Source of the DNA: Solen grandis
Lineage: Eukaryota > Mollusca > Bivalvia > Adapedonta > Solenidae
Length of the DNA stretch: 64,000 bases
Reading direction: 5' to 3'
Assembly: GCA_021229015.1 (NCBI GenBank)
Contig: CM037781.1
Coordinates: forward strand, 40,539,417 to 40,603,416
Every line of letters begins with the position of its first letter. Position 1 is the stretch's first letter. Position numbers and translations under genes: made by a program. This document shows, one piece after another, positions 24,712 to 38,142 of the stretch. The notes below the pieces were generated by a model. That model was not told where the DNA came from, ran no database searches, and saw only the letters and a program-made list of their open reading frames with translations.

Positions 24712-26306
24712 AATGACGTTCATAAGAATAATGATATTGCAATATGAAAGTTTTTGATGTAATTTTTTTAAATGTAAATGACAGAATAGCCAGATCCAAG
24801 CTATGGGTCCCAGTTGTTCATGGGTTAATTGCCATTATATGTGAAATTGGGGTCCATGAGGTTGTAATTGGTTTATTGCTTTGAGGTCTAAGTTGCAGTT
24901 AAATATGAACAGAACTAAGTATTTGGGTTGAAAACCTTACCTAGAATGTTAAATCAAACAAACACACAAAAAAGAAGTATAGATACAGGAAAGAATATTT
25001 TGGCTGAAAGCAAATAACTGCAAAATGTTTTGGAGATAAATGTATGGATATCTATTCCGCTGGAAAACTGCAGAATGTTTTGATAACAGCGATACCCTGT
25101 CATAGGGCAGACAAATAAAATACATCTGGTAAGTGCACTTTAGTTATTCTTGACATCAGTATTGGATGGATTTTTGTCTTCATCTTGCGTGGTCGGCTTA
25201 ATTTTCTCAACAAAACAGGTAATTCTCAGTAGAGCCAGAGCCACATTGTGAATTGCATGTCTATTCTCAGTCTTCTGTCGTATAAATGTACAAATCCCCT
25301 GAGGCATGACATATATTCTGAAATTATTCGGCAGTGTATCCCAGTCCAATCGGTTATGCCATTATTTAATTGATTACTACAACACCTAATTGATGGGTGT
25401 AAAAATAGCAACAATTTGCGTCTGCTGCAGAGGGAATGGAGGTATTTTATCAGTGTTTTCAAATCAATAGACGATTTGATAATCTGCATGCATGGACTAT
25501 AATTGTGATATCTTGCATGGGTAACAGTTAATTACAGGAATTATTAATCATCGGGCATTAATGTGATAAGGGGTTATTCATCTTCCGAGGCAGAAACCCC
25601 TGGAACATATCGGAGTAAATCAATGGAGCTTGTATACTTCATTTTTTTTTTTTTTTTTTTTTTTTGAAAACCATTCATGTTGAATTCTGTCTTTCCTTTC
25701 TTCATATAAAAATATGATCTTTTATTCATTCTTGAAAGCATTCTATTAAAACTGATTATGCTTTTTTTTAAATTAATTTTGTGTTAAATAATTGATATAT
25801 TTTCTACTGCTTCTTGTTACTTAGTTTTTTCTTTATTGACATGAGTGATAATATCCTCAAATGTATGTGAACATTCTGATTATGATCGCAATTTTATAGG
25901 AATAGAAAAAAATTGTAAGTCATAGGAAATAGATTGTTATTGAATGTTTAAGTCTGTCGTCATTGCTTAAAATATACTAATACTACATGAAAAGTTAACA
26001 GACTTTGCTCAGTCAGGTGATTCCCCACATTTTCATGTGATATCTTGACACTTGACATTTCATGTACTTATAATGATGTCTGATCTATAATGATAGAAAA
26101 TTGTTATTTCTTTTGCGATGTGTTTAATCATAACATGTAGAGAGTAGTATTAAGAATGAAAACAACAATAAAACATCCTATCAGGTTTGATATTTTACAG
26201 TTTCAACAAGAAATTATATTCATAGTTTTTGTATGTATCGAAATTCCTGTTTTAAATTTTTATTTTACATTGAAGTAAGATGATATATAAAGTGAATTGC
26301 CCTCAG
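24712..26306. other. Intron stretch; T-rich, possible regulatory patch
   Basis: A T-homopolymer of about 23 lies near 25642-25665. The patch 25500-25620 has several homeodomain-like cores (AGTTAATTACAGG, TATTAATCATCGG, GGCATTAATGTG). No exon is supported. Confidence 0.4.
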
Positions 26307-26476
26307 GGGAATATATTGTGTCCGATGAATTATTGAAACTTTTATCGGAAATGGTAAAAACCGGAGACATCATCCCGGAGGATAGGCATCGTCCCTTGTC
26401 ACTAGGCTATATCGTCTTGATGTGGATTGCTTCAGAGTCTGGTGTGCGTTTCCCAGGAGACATAGCCCAATGGTTG
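26307..26476 (+). CDS. Candidate exon, unrecognised
   Basis: An acceptor-like TTGCCCTCAG precedes 170 open bases ending TTG|GTAACC. The frame reads EYIVSDELLKLLSEMVKTGD, then LGYIVLMWIASESG and DIAQWL, a composition that looks like real helical protein. GC is higher than in the flanks. Against it, the exon would start in phase 1 and end in phase 0, while the upstream exon ends in phase 0, so another unseen exon would be needed. The 3' end (CATAGCCCAATGGTTGGTAA, then GGTGCTTGATCCC) also resembles a degenerate tRNA-type promoter. It could be an exon of the polycystin-like gene, part of a nested gene, a decayed exon or chance. Confidence 0.3.
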
Positions 26477-27223
26477 GTAACCAATACACTAAATTGATAT
26501 TCTCCCCTTGGCAGGTGCTTGATCCCTTGACTGGTTCTCAGCAATTACTTTCTTCTATTTAAGTGGTCTGTAAAAGGAACTGTTCTCTGTCCTTTTAACT
26601 CAGACATAGTTATTGCTCTCCTCAGACCACTGAGGAGGTTTTATGGACACAGGCCTGCTACTGTACAAGAGCATGTGGATGGTTCTGGTAATTTGAGGTG
26701 AATCTGTGTTCTCTGCTAGTTTCTCCCTGCACCAGGAGATTGTCATAGATCATGTGGAAACTTAAGTATAGGGGGACCAGTCTGGTCACTTAGACTGGTT
26801 CCAGATAAATTTTCAGGGATGTTCAATTTTTTTTTATGAAAACAGAGAAACCAATCTAAATAAAGATAGTGTGTTTAAACTTATGTTGTGCATAGCTTAG
26901 GTGCAAGGTGCTTCCTTTTAAATCTTCTGTGGCAGGCAAAGTGGTGGCCCAGCCAGGCACAAGAGATTTCTACAGAATGAATACACAGTGATCTTGGCAC
27001 AGAAAGGCCACCATCTGCATGAACAAGAGCAATTTATACATTTTGCAATTAAAGTAAAATGAATTGAGTTTTGGATAAAAAAATCTGTTACAGAAAGTGA
27101 AAATGTAACAGAAACAAAAATACCTTGAAACAGATGATAATCTCATATTTTTATCCTGTAAAATGAGTCTGATACAAGTATATATACTGAACAGTATCTT
27201 TGATTGTTTTTGTGGAATCTGAA
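26477..27223. other. Intron stretch, nothing recognised
   Basis: No gene is supported. CTCCTCAGACCACTGAGGAG at 26617-26636 is a short palindrome that recalls the 'CCACTGAGGAGCAG' segment of MITE family A, perhaps a relic. Confidence 0.45.
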
Positions 27224-28115
27224 TACCGTATTTACTCGACTATAAGACGGGTTTTTTGTTGTCTGATCAGGGTTTAAAAGTTGGGGGGTCGTCTTATAGG
27301 CGGGGTCCACCAGTCTGGTAAAGTTTCCCCAACTTTAGTTGCCGTATGAATGAAGCTTCGTAGCGGTATGCAATTATGCAGCCGTATATTCTTCTCATTT
27401 TCAATCGTTAGATAAATATTAGAAATGAATTGCATGACATAAATGACTAAATATTATTGTAAGATTGTTTAATCAAAAGTTTTTTGCACCAATATGAATT
27501 TATTGGAACATTTTAAGCATTTTATCTTTTCTGCAAGCGGTTTCGGGGAAACACATGGTGCTCATTAGAACTGCTTGTTCATAAAATCTTCTCGTGACAC
27601 CTCGACGTAAATAAAGCATTGAAATACACAAGATGTTTTCGTTATGATTTGTTTAATTTATGCTTTTTTTTAATAAGTTAATTAACATTTACAATGAAAA
27701 AAAATGGTATTGATTAACAATCCAGAAAAATTGGTAAGAAAATCCGTGTAGTTTCACACTAACGGTTCTCACGGGCACCGTCAAAACCCGTACATACCAG
27801 CCTGTACACAACCGTAACATTACAAGTTCTGAAAATGAAAATGAGTTGTTTTCGAGATTTATTATGAAAATTAATATTAAGGTAATGCATTTATTCAAAA
27901 GTTTGTTTCATTTTTTGTGAAATTATTCCGAACTTAGCGAGATTTTCATGGTATACTTTAAACATTTTCGGCGGTAAATTACCGTTCGTCGAACTGCATT
28001 TGAATTTTTTTACCCCGTCTTATAAACGGTTCAAAGCAAAATACTACAGATTTGGGGATTGGAAAGGGGGTCCCGTCTTATAGGAGAATAGTCTTATAGT
28101 CGAGTAAATACGGTA
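27224..28115. mobile_element. TA-flanked element with ACCGTATTTACTCG ends, 892 bp
   Basis: Left TACCGTATTTACTCGACTAT followed by AAGAC is exactly inverted at the right (GTCTT then ATAGTCGAGTAAATACGGTA), with TA on each side. Subterminal text GTCGTCTTATAGGCGGGG and GGGTCCCGTCTTATAGGAG adds further similarity between the ends. I know the 'CCGTATTTACTCGA(A/C)TATAAG' end as a recurrent non-autonomous DNA transposon end in animals but do not assign a superfamily. The interior has no transposase frame. A minus-strand frame of 69 codons (27689-27898) is unrecognised. Confidence 0.8.
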
Positions 28116-29257
28116 GCTTCTGAATATGTTTGAAAGAGAGAAACTGACACTGAAGATACAGGAGCTTGATAATATGTCCCTTCGGAAATGGTATAGTTAT
28201 TGATATATGTCTTGTCTGTTAATTAGATGAATTCATAATGGGTTTCATTACATCTACTTCACTATATTAATATGGCTTTCTTGAAGTTGTAAAATTTTAC
28301 TCATCATCAAGTCTGTGCCTATAAATGTAGATCAATTTCATTTTTTTTTTCAAACTTCTGCACTTATTTGTTTCAGTTTTAACAGAATGTTATTGTGGCA
28401 TATTTTAAATATTTTGGTTATATTAAGAAAAGTCAAAAGTTTGAAAAGAGATCATAGCATCTCTACTAATTTGACTAGATTTATTTATATGTACACTTTA
28501 TCACTTTTTCCCTTATGTTATTTCAGTCTCAATTTCTATTTAGAATTTTCTCAGCAATAAAACAGATGTCAGTTTCAAAATGTAAGGAGAAGGGGAGATA
28601 ACTCACTCAATAAATCTCCCAGTAGGCTGGCTCATGCAAAATTCACTACCACTTGCTCTCATCCTTTTTTTTAGATGTCTGCTGAATCAGGTGGGTTGAA
28701 TACTGCAATGGTTCCTATGGTAACTCTCATGACAACATGCAGTCTGGGTCATGTCCGTCTGCTACAATCTTGTTTTCGTCTGCTGCAGTCTTCCATTTTG
28801 AGAGCCTCTTCAGGTTCAGTGGCTATTCGGAAGATATCAAAGTATAAGTAAACCTCTGCACTTGTCAAGAGCAGTTTAATGTCAATTATGAGCACGCCAG
28901 AATTGTTTGATACTGCGGCAGATGCCATTTAGAATTATAAATTATTGGTGTGCATGTCAGATTTTGTTCCTCCATCTCCCGGGCTATTGTAAAGGTGAAT
29001 GAAACAGAAGGGAAAGTTTGTCAGATGTAATCAAACTGATTAAGGTTAGAAAAATCAAACACAGTTTCTTTTTTTCTGTTGTTAAATAATGTATAAAGAT
29101 TTTATTGAGTGTACATGCAAGGATGCGTGTTTTAAGAAGTGTATAAACAAATAATTTTTAAGTTTTTTCCTTGTTCCGGATCACTCTTTTTTTATGTCTC
29201 CCAGAATCCTTTGTTAATTGTTCCACAAGTCTGTCTCATCATTAGATCTAGAAAGGT
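28116..29257. other. Intron stretch, nothing recognised
   Basis: AT-rich with an 81-codon + strand open frame at 28315-28560 that lacks supporting signals. No repeat family identified. Confidence 0.5.
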
Positions 29258-29494
29258 TTATTTTACTTCATATAGACTCATTTTGATATTTTGGCAAACA
29301 GAGGAGACCCTGATCAGACAGCTCCAATAATAATTTAGGAGCTGTCTGAACTGGGTCTGCTCTGTTTGCTTTGTTTATATACTGTCAATGTGGCAAAGAA
29401 AAATCCATTATTTCATTTACCATTTGAAGTTTAATAAATTAATAGTCATCAAGTCATAAATTTGTTCATAAATATCAGTGAGGTAAAAGGTTAA
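29258..29494 (-). mobile_element. MITE family B, copy 2, with 31-bp hairpin
   Basis: The right end AGGTAAAAGGTTAA and preceding text (reverse complement of CTCACTGATATTTATGAAC) match the left end of the 40898 copy in opposite orientation. Near the left, CAAACAGAGGAGACCCTGAT pairs with the GTCTGAACTGGGTCTGCTCT region around GACAGCTCC / GGAGCTGTC with a 13-base loop. The left border is uncertain; TACTTCATATAGACTCATTT there resembles the family A end, hinting at a chimera. Confidence 0.6.
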
Positions 29495-29504
29495 AGTCAA
29501 CTTT

Positions 29505-30095
29505 TATTATACTGTATTTGGAAATGGGACTGAAAAACTCGGGTGTTTTTATTATACTATATTTGGAAATGGGACTGAAAAACTCGGGTGTTTTTATTAT
29601 ACTGTATTTGGAAATGGGACTGAAAAACTCAGGTGTTTTTATTATACTGTATTTGGAAATGGGACTGAAAAACTCAGGTGTTTTTATTATACTGCATTTG
29701 GAAATGGGACTGAAAAACTCGGGTATTTTTATTATACTGTATTTGGAAATGGGACTGAAAAACTCGGGTGTTTTTATTATACTGTATTTTTATTATACTG
29801 TATTTGGAAATGGGACTGAAAAACTCGGGTGTTTTTATTATACTGTATTTTTATTATACTGTATTTGGAAATGGGACTGAAAAACTCGGGTGTTTTTATT
29901 ATACTGTATTTTTATTATACTGTATTTGGAAATGGGACTGAAAAACTCAGGTATTTTTATTATACTGTATTTGGAAATGGGACTGAAAAACTCGGTGTTT
30001 TTATTATACTGTATTTGGAAATGGGACTGAAAAACTCTGGTGTTTTTATTATACTGTATTTAAAAATGGGACTGAAAAACTTGGGTGTTTTATTG
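29505..30095. repeat. 45-bp minisatellite with 61-bp variant units
   Basis: About twelve units, each with GGAAATGGGACTGAAAAACT and TTTTTATTATACTGTATTT. Unit starts (29521, 29566, 29611, 29656, 29701, 29746, 29807, 29868, 29929, 29974, 30018, 30063) are 45 bp apart except for three consecutive intervals of 61 bp, where a 16-bp TTTTTATTATACTGTA segment is duplicated. Because 45 is divisible by three, a long open frame (15-residue repeat EMGLKNSGVFIILYL) appears. It lacks any gene signal and breaks in the 61-bp units, so I regard it as non-coding. Confidence 0.92.
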
Positions 30096-33000
30096 TTTTC
30101 ACAATTTTGTATCATATTCTGGATGAGTTATTGTATAGATTGAAAATTATATAATTGAGCATTTATTCAGCAGCTAATTAAGAAATACAGTCAAGAGGAG
30201 TGGATTTTGATTTGGAAATGGGTAGGAAGTGCTGATGGCAAAACCTTGAGCAAGGCTGTTTTTGAAATCTGACAATGAAAGCTCTGCCGAAGAAATAACA
30301 TTAAAGCTTTTGTGTTAGTGTTATATAAAGAAACTGTGTTTTCTGTATTAAAATGTTGATTTATAGCAGGTTTGCCTTCTATTATTGTTCAAGGGTTAGA
30401 AATTGCTTGTGTTTTTTTCCCACAATGATTTATGAGTAATTCTCCAAAATGGCTCGTTATAGAATCTGAAGCAATTGTATGTAGGTAATATTTTTTGGAG
30501 GAGAATAATGGCAGAATTTAACGTCTTGAAGATGCAGAGTCTTGCATTGTTTTCCTTTCCAGAATTTAAAAAAAAAAAATGAAAGAAAAAAAAAAGTTCT
30601 ATCAAATTGAATCTGGTTTCTACAGAGATTTGCTTTCTGTTCATCTATAGAATATTTCCTTGTGAATCAGTAACAGTTGTCACTGGCTCTTACTCTGATT
30701 ACTTTGGAACTTAACAAGATCTAACTAATCAAATGCAAGTTTACATTTTGCATTCACATGAAATGACTCAAACATTAAAGCAGGGCAACTACAGTTTATT
30801 GGCAGCTTTTTGTGTGGAGTAAATTATTTTGTGCATCAATAACCATCTCTATAACAATGGGTTGTCTCCAACTTTCTGTTGTTGATGATGATGAATCTTT
30901 GTAGGGATCATCAATAGATGTTTGTTTCCAGCAAAGTTGGGTACAGTCTGATAATGGATCTCATTCTACATGAATTTGTTTGGAAGACTGATATTGAAAC
31001 ACCACAAGGGATTGCCCTGATGAATAGGATTACATGTAGACTTTGGAGTGTGCCTGCTTTAGAGACAAATGTTATTGAAGGTGTTTGGAACTTAATACCT
31101 CCCTTTGATGTTGAAGTGAAAAGGATCTGCAACAGTTTTCTTTGATTTCAGCAGCAAATATATGGAAGTGTAGGTTGAACACAGGCTTGGAAGCTTGGAG
31201 TTTTAGATGGTGTAGGATGAACACAGGGGGAGCTTTAGATGTGATAATGGCAGGACTTGACATATTGTGAGTGGAGGTTTAGGACTGGATGATAGAAACC
31301 TGCAACTGTAATGCATGCAAGTTGCTAAACAGTTGTGAATTTAAGAGGGTTCTTTTTGGGCATAGTTTCAAGCACTGATTTCCAATTCATACTGATTGCC
31401 ATCTTATGAAACTGGTTGCCATCTTATGAAACTGGTTCCCATGCCAGACAGGATTCTTCACCAGCTGACCTATTTCAGTAAAGGTTTGAGTCCCTCAATT
31501 TTGTATGCTGGTTCCTATCTCAGCTGATGGGACTTGTTCCCTGTTATACCTCAGTAGACCTGGTTCCCATGAAACATCTTGTACAATATTCTCCTGATAA
31601 TCAGCAGCTTGTGTTTTTTCAAAAGACCTGCACCCATATGTTTAAATGCTACCAATTTAGCATCCATGTGAGTGACTCAGATTTTTTTCCTACTCAAGGA
31701 TCAATGAAGCATCAGAAACCCAGATCATCCCTGCAATCACATCCTGAACCAGGCCTCAAGTCACTACCAGTTCAGCATCCCACCCTCACACAACTTTCCT
31801 CTGCAGCTCTTTCTGTCCCTCCCTCCCACTTTCCCTCCCAATCTTAGCCAGTAAAGCAGACTTCCTCCATGCTGTATTTGATTAATTTCCTTTGTTTATA
31901 AGCTAAATCTCCCCCCACAGTATACCTGTTGATATATAGATATATATAGATTGGCCACTAGAGGAGGCTGGGATGCGAGATGGTTCTGCTTGTGTCCGAA
32001 ACCAAGTACCTTTGGGTAGTGAAGACAAATTCCATCCTTGAAAAAAACACTGATTGTCTGAATGCAGGGAGACAGTGAGAAATTAAGAGAAATGGATGCT
32101 TGTAATAAAGAAGAGAATAAGGAGGTTTCCTGTTGTTTTAAAATTGGCAAGCATTTTCAAGGATGGGACTTAGCAGTGATGAGTGTATTTTGGGAAGTGG
32201 ATGGAAGCATTGAAGGAATAATTAAATGAACTCTTTGTCGCTATTCTGTTAGGTAAGTTTCAGTCAGTAAAAAAATGTGTAAGGGGTTAGGTGAGAGATA
32301 TTTTGTACTCACATATGTTTATTATTTCAAGTTAAATATTCTGTATGTCAAGTTTCATTTTGTCAGAAATTTGTAAGTCAGTATGCAGTTTGGTGGTGGG
32401 AAATATTTTGTACTTAAAAATGTTTATGTTTTCAAGTTAGGTTGAAAATAAAAATTCATAATTAATGGAATTCAATATTTCTATATTTTAATGGCTTTAT
32501 TTTGAAGGCTTTGATGTTTAACTTCATTAAACATAAGAGCATTAATTTACTTGTAAATGACATTGCTTAATTAAATGTATAAATAATTATAAGGAATATG
32601 AAGTGTATTACAGAAAGTTAATGAAACCAATGTAGAAGTCAATACTTGTTTGGATGATCTAGCTATGGATATAGAGATGAATAATTCAATACATGACAAG
32701 ATTAGTTTGGCTATACCCAAGGCATACTCCTTGATTGGAAAGGTCACAAGGTTCCAATTGTATATATACTTACGAGTACTAGATCTGGGACTCCTCCCCC
32801 CTTCCCCCACCTCCTTCTTTTCATGTGGTTAATTAAGTTTTAATTGAGCTTGTTAATCGCTAATTACTGTGATACGTATCTGTGTATACATGTACCTACG
32901 CCCCTTAATCATTACTATATTTAGCAGTGCAAATTGCTTACTTCCACTCCACTGAAGAGATTGAATATGCTATTGTCTTTAGCTGTACTCACAAATACGG

Positions 33001-36000
33001 GGTTGCTCCCAAGGGCCACAAGCACTGTGAAAATGATTTACTAGCATGATAAACTTGAGTATTTTTGTAACTTTTTTTTTTCTTACCATTGGGTATTGTT
33101 CTTGTGCAAGGCTGTTAAAATTCTTATATATAGAGCAGGGAGCAAAAATTTGCCGGTGCAAAGTAAATTAAATGTGACATGCAAAGGTCTCATTAGGTCG
33201 AGCACAATAGTAATTACATGCTATGTTTCTCGTTGATTGGCAGGGGGAAGTGTGTTGTAGGTTCACTGTGTGTATATGGATTTGTGAAACTTAGACTGGT
33301 ATGATGGGGTCGCTTTGAGCACAGAGGATGTTCCGCATTTCTTCTTTTTCTCTCCACCATACCAGCTGCTTGTATGATTCGTGTAGCGCAAACCACTAAC
33401 AGGATATGTCTGGCTTTGAAAATTGGATTCCTGATTTTTTTTTAAAGGAATAAACATCCTTAGAATTCACGTGAGTAATTTCCCATTCACTTTCCACTGC
33501 TTATGTCTGAATTGCAGGTTGTTGCTTTCTTTCCGTGCTGTCTGTTATCTCATGCATTTCTGACATCAAAAAAATCGAGCCTGCTTCCGTGCGGGTTTTT
33601 ATTGTCGCTAGTGTGTATTTATGGTTGATTCTGTTAATTTCCTGCATGCCTTGGTTCAGACATGAGAATGTCTGTTTAACAGCTTTCATGATGAGTGCAA
33701 TTTTCATGGCAAAAAATACAAAGTATGCAGAAGGGAATGATATTATCTGTTGTAATTAACCCCATCTGCACACGAATGAATATTTTCACCTGTTCCTGGT
33801 TCTTGTCATGTTTTGAATTATCAGTTCAAGAGAGCTACCGACCCATTACTGTGTGATGTCAGCCATTCATATTTATTTTCTTCAATAGTTAGAATTATTT
33901 TTTTTATATCTCAAAGCCATCACCTGTTGTTTCAGTTCTCTAACCTGTGTTGTGTATAAGGTAAAATCTCTCTGGTGACGCAATCCAAGATCATGCCAGG
34001 TATTCCAGGAATGTGCAGGTCCCTCATTGGGTACATGCAAGTCAGCCACGGCTCCTGTGATCTTCAAATGTGTTTATAGGCTCCTGGAATGCAGAAATCC
34101 CTGTATTATGACCTGCAATGATGAAGGCTCTGTGCAAAACTATGATAATAGAGAAGGAATCAGTCACAGTAGTTTCGCACAAAGTCCTTGATTTATTTAT
34201 TGAACATTTCTGTTATAGAATTGTTAGATTGAATTATTTCAGTTTTCTTAAAAGTTAATTTGAGATTTATTTTTCAATTTCAATGTATGTCGAATCAAGA
34301 GTCACTCTGTTGTAACACAGACTTCTAGTTAAGGGGCTGTCTGATCCAGGTCTCAGAATGAGGTAAAGGGTCAGTGAGATTTGCATACTGAAACTTTGTT
34401 AGACATATGCTGGAGACTCATACTCGAGTATTACCGATTCATTGAGTGAGATATTTGACATGGAGCCAGGGATGTGGGCTAGGATGGTAACCTGCCTCCA
34501 GACTCCACTCCACAACGTGGCAAAAAAGCGTGCATGTGTTGCATGAGTAACGGAAACTCTCAACTTCCGAAATCCTCACATAATTTGCAGAAGTGCATGG
34601 AATAGAACCAAGTAGATTCTTTGCCAGTTACAGATGTTGTAGTTTGCCTGGGCTTGGAGTGAATGGGGAGGTTCAAACCCCAAAGTCTCTTTAAGATAAG
34701 AAGTTCTACAGCAGAATTAATTTTCGTGGGGGACTAATTTTCATTGATTTTGTGGGTGACTTTATCCACAAATGTTATTCCCTACGAACACTGTTTATTT
34801 TACAGATGTCATGATTTCTAGAGCATGAATCCATGAATATATGTACCAAAGAAATTGGCTTTATTACAGATTCTATGGAATTTAATGTCAATGGAAATTT
34901 ATGATTTTTACAGTCAAGGAATTGGGAGAAACCTATATATCAACAGTGTGAGCCTTTCCTTGGTATATCCTTAAAATATATTTGAGTTATAGAAGAGAAA
35001 AATATCGGAAAAAGATAATTAAAAATATAGCAGTGAATGATTGCATAAAAGAAGGATGACATTGCATGACTTAGAGTGAGTCTGTTTTGTATGCAATCAT
35101 TTGTGAAAAATAATGCGTGAGGGACCACCCTGAAATGACCAAATGATGGCTGAAAAACTGGTGCTGATTACAAACCAAACATCAGTTTGTGATGTTTTTT
35201 TGTAATAGTATTGAGTGCAGGATTTCTCGTGTCTGAATTGTATTTACTTTTCATGGTGTGGTCTTTTGTGTTGTAGGCTTTGTTGTATTGTTAGGCTTTT
35301 CCTTTAATGTGGTTTATAATGAAAGAGGCATCTGTGTCAAAATTGTGATACTACTTCACTAGTTAGGAGGATCTTTAATGTTAACTCATAACGGGGGAGG
35401 GGAAGGCCATATTATATCTATATGGAATGAGGGTGGGTGGGGCAAAAGTATATGTGTAATTTAACTCACTGTAACAAACAAATTTGAACTTGAAACCTCA
35501 ATCTTGACAACTGCATCTGCCACTAAATATAGGTTGAAGTTACCAGTACAGGTGTACTTAAAACTGATATCAAACCATAGATGATGGAAATAATTGATAG
35601 GTAATTAATAGGGAGGAGTGTACTGCAGTAATGATAATTAGTTCTGCCATGACACGTGCCAATTAGTGGGTCATCATATCAGGTGCCCTGTCATGGAGTC
35701 AAACAATTTATCAAGTTGGATTAGATATGGACTGGTCAGACACTGGTATTAGATGGTTATGGGACAGTTCAGGTTCTACTGAAATAGACCTGGAATTTAC
35801 CAAGGATGTTCCTGTTCTTTTGCCCCTTGGCAAATGATAAACATCAAGGGGACATTTTTTTCCAATGGACCCCCCCACCCCCACCCCAAACACACACAAA
35901 GACACTTGTGTATGGTAATAATCATATTACTTTAATGCATGGTCCACAAATGCATAGTATATTGTCATATTTCACCATATGATGCATTCTCCACAAAGTT

Positions 36001-38040
36001 AATGTACTTTGATACCGTACCTTTTAATGCAGTCCCCCACGAATGCTTCTGTCTCCTCATATGTCTCTCGTCTTTTTTAAGCCACCCCTCCCACACAAGC
36101 ATACGTAGTGCATCACGAAATACTTTTGCGCAATTTTTTAAGCAAGAGAATCAAGGGTGATAAGGATTTCAACAAACAAACACAGAACTGTTTCCACGGT
36201 GATAACACTCCATAGCACGACACAGGAGCGACAGGAGCCGCATATGTCAGTCGGGATTTCTGCAGTTCTTTGCCTTGACTTATCAATTATTCAGTGACAT
36301 GCATTTCCAAATTGAGACAAATCTTTCAAATGTGTATCATTAATGATAATGCTGCAGCTAATGGTATTCCTCTGAAGCAAACTTCTAAAACATTCCTCTT
36401 GAAATCGACATGAGCAAGAATAGGGTTTAAAAGAGGATTATGCTAATGAATATGGTCTCAAAGCTATTATCATTGAACATTTTTGTTGTCATATTCAGAA
36501 ATCCTGAGGAACATGTGATGTCTGCCTGGATAGAGTCTGAAAAACAAACACAAGATTTCTCTGAAATAGAATATGATGCCCTTTATGTGAGTCCCAGTAT
36601 CCCTGTTGTGTGACCTTATTTCTTTTTATGTGGATTGATTTACATTTTACACAATTTGCTATGGAGGGTTTCCAGGTTGGACCAGTTCTTTGTGTCTTGG
36701 AATTTTTTTTGTTACAGGGTTCTTTAAAAGAAGTAGTTTCTAAGATAAACGGATGCTTTATGATTTTGCAGTACTGAGATCAAATGCTTGTACAACTACA
36801 CACATTGTACATGAAATCCACAGATCACCTGGAAAGGAGCAGTCCCTTCAGTCAATCGCCAGGTGGCACCAATAAACAGGCCGACATGTCAAGTTGTCCC
36901 TGGAATTTCACACTTTAAATTACTTATAAACACGATATAGTATCGTGAGCCAATTTTAGCGGATAAAAACCAGAGAGTTTGGGAAATTGAAAAACTACCA
37001 ATCATTAAAAGCAGGGAGGAAAAGTAGAACTGATTCCCGGTTTCTGGCATGTAGGAGCAAAACAAGGTTATCTGTTAGGTTTTTCTCTAGGCAATAGCAT
37101 GTTTGAGTATCTGACAAACGTTTCAATTGTTTACTTAAATGCTTCTTGCAGCCCATGTGTTTAAGGAGTCACAGAGTGTAGAATAGATTCTCCTGTCGAA
37201 ACTAAGCCAGGGTTCGTGTATTTTTTTTTTTTCTTTTTCAATTGGAAGCTTGAATAGGCAGTTGCAGATCAAAGCACTCGTGGAGCACTGTTTAAGTGCG
37301 TGAACTGTTGCTAGGGGAGTGCATGTTATAAGTCACATGATGTGAATTGTAGCAGTGTGGGGATGATCAGGTTTTATGCTGCTGTATCAATATCCTTGCT
37401 TGATGGAGCGTATTAGTGTCTTTGCTGTATCAGTATATACGCCATATTAATGACTTTGTTACATGTTATTATGAACAAATTTATGAGGGTTCGACACGAA
37501 GGGACAAACAATCTCTCTCTCAGTCAGATAATATTGTATCAGTGTGTTTCCATGGTGATAAGTATTGAACATTGTGTTCACCCCATCAAGTTAACTTACC
37601 CTGCTGACAAGCTATTGAACATGAGATCCCTTAAAAGCCTTAATGCTGGAATGGGTTGACGTTCTAAATGGACTGTTTATTGACAGACATGACAATGTTG
37701 CGCAAAATGGTTTAATTTGCAAGAATACAACATTACTGATGTTCGGTGTTCATGAGTCGCTGAGAAAATATCATTAATTATTGTAATGTGAAATAAAGGC
37801 AGTCCAATCAATATAGCACTTCCTGTCGTCAAGAGGCCATCTTGTTCATGATGCTGCTTGCAGCCTCCTTGTGCTTCCATCTGGGAGACCCTCAGGTGAG
37901 CCAGCCAGAGTCTTCATTGATTCCACTCTGGGCTTTGTGGGTTTGTGTAGCTGACAGAGGGATCATCATATAGATGTTTCTGACTTGGTAGCGTAAATGA
38001 AGTTTTAATTCCTTCTGTCTACCTTCTGACTTGGATCCGT
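30096..38040. other. Long intron stretch, no confirmed gene
   Basis: No exon is convincing. Small items: a two-copy 24-bp repeat at 31390-31437 (TTGCCATCTTATGAAACTGG); a diverged duplication at 32281-32450 (GATATTTTGTACT...TTTCAAGTTA, twice); a family B MITE fragment at about 34330-34375 (GGGGCTGTCTGATCCAGG then GAGGTAAAGGG); a T-homopolymer at 37220-37231; and homeodomain-like sites at 33150-33230. A short frame with a CAG|GTGAGC donor near 37810-37893 was considered and not accepted. Confidence 0.4.
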
Positions 38041-38142
38041 TTCTGACTTCATATAGGGATCAGAGTGTCTTGACCAAAGTGTATCTACCTTCAGAAATAT
38101 TTTGACTGAATAGAGAGATCACAGGTGTCCTTCTGACCAGAT

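Noticed and set aside
29518..30143. 120- and 104-codon frames with a 15-residue repeat
   Set aside because: Product of a 45-bp unit divisible by three. The frame is lost in the 61-bp units and no gene signal is present.
37810..37893. Signal-peptide-like start MMLLAASLCFHLGDPQ ending at CAG|GTGAGC
   Set aside because: No promoter evidence or following exon, and the opposite strand is open as well. It remains a chance combination unless transcript data show otherwise.
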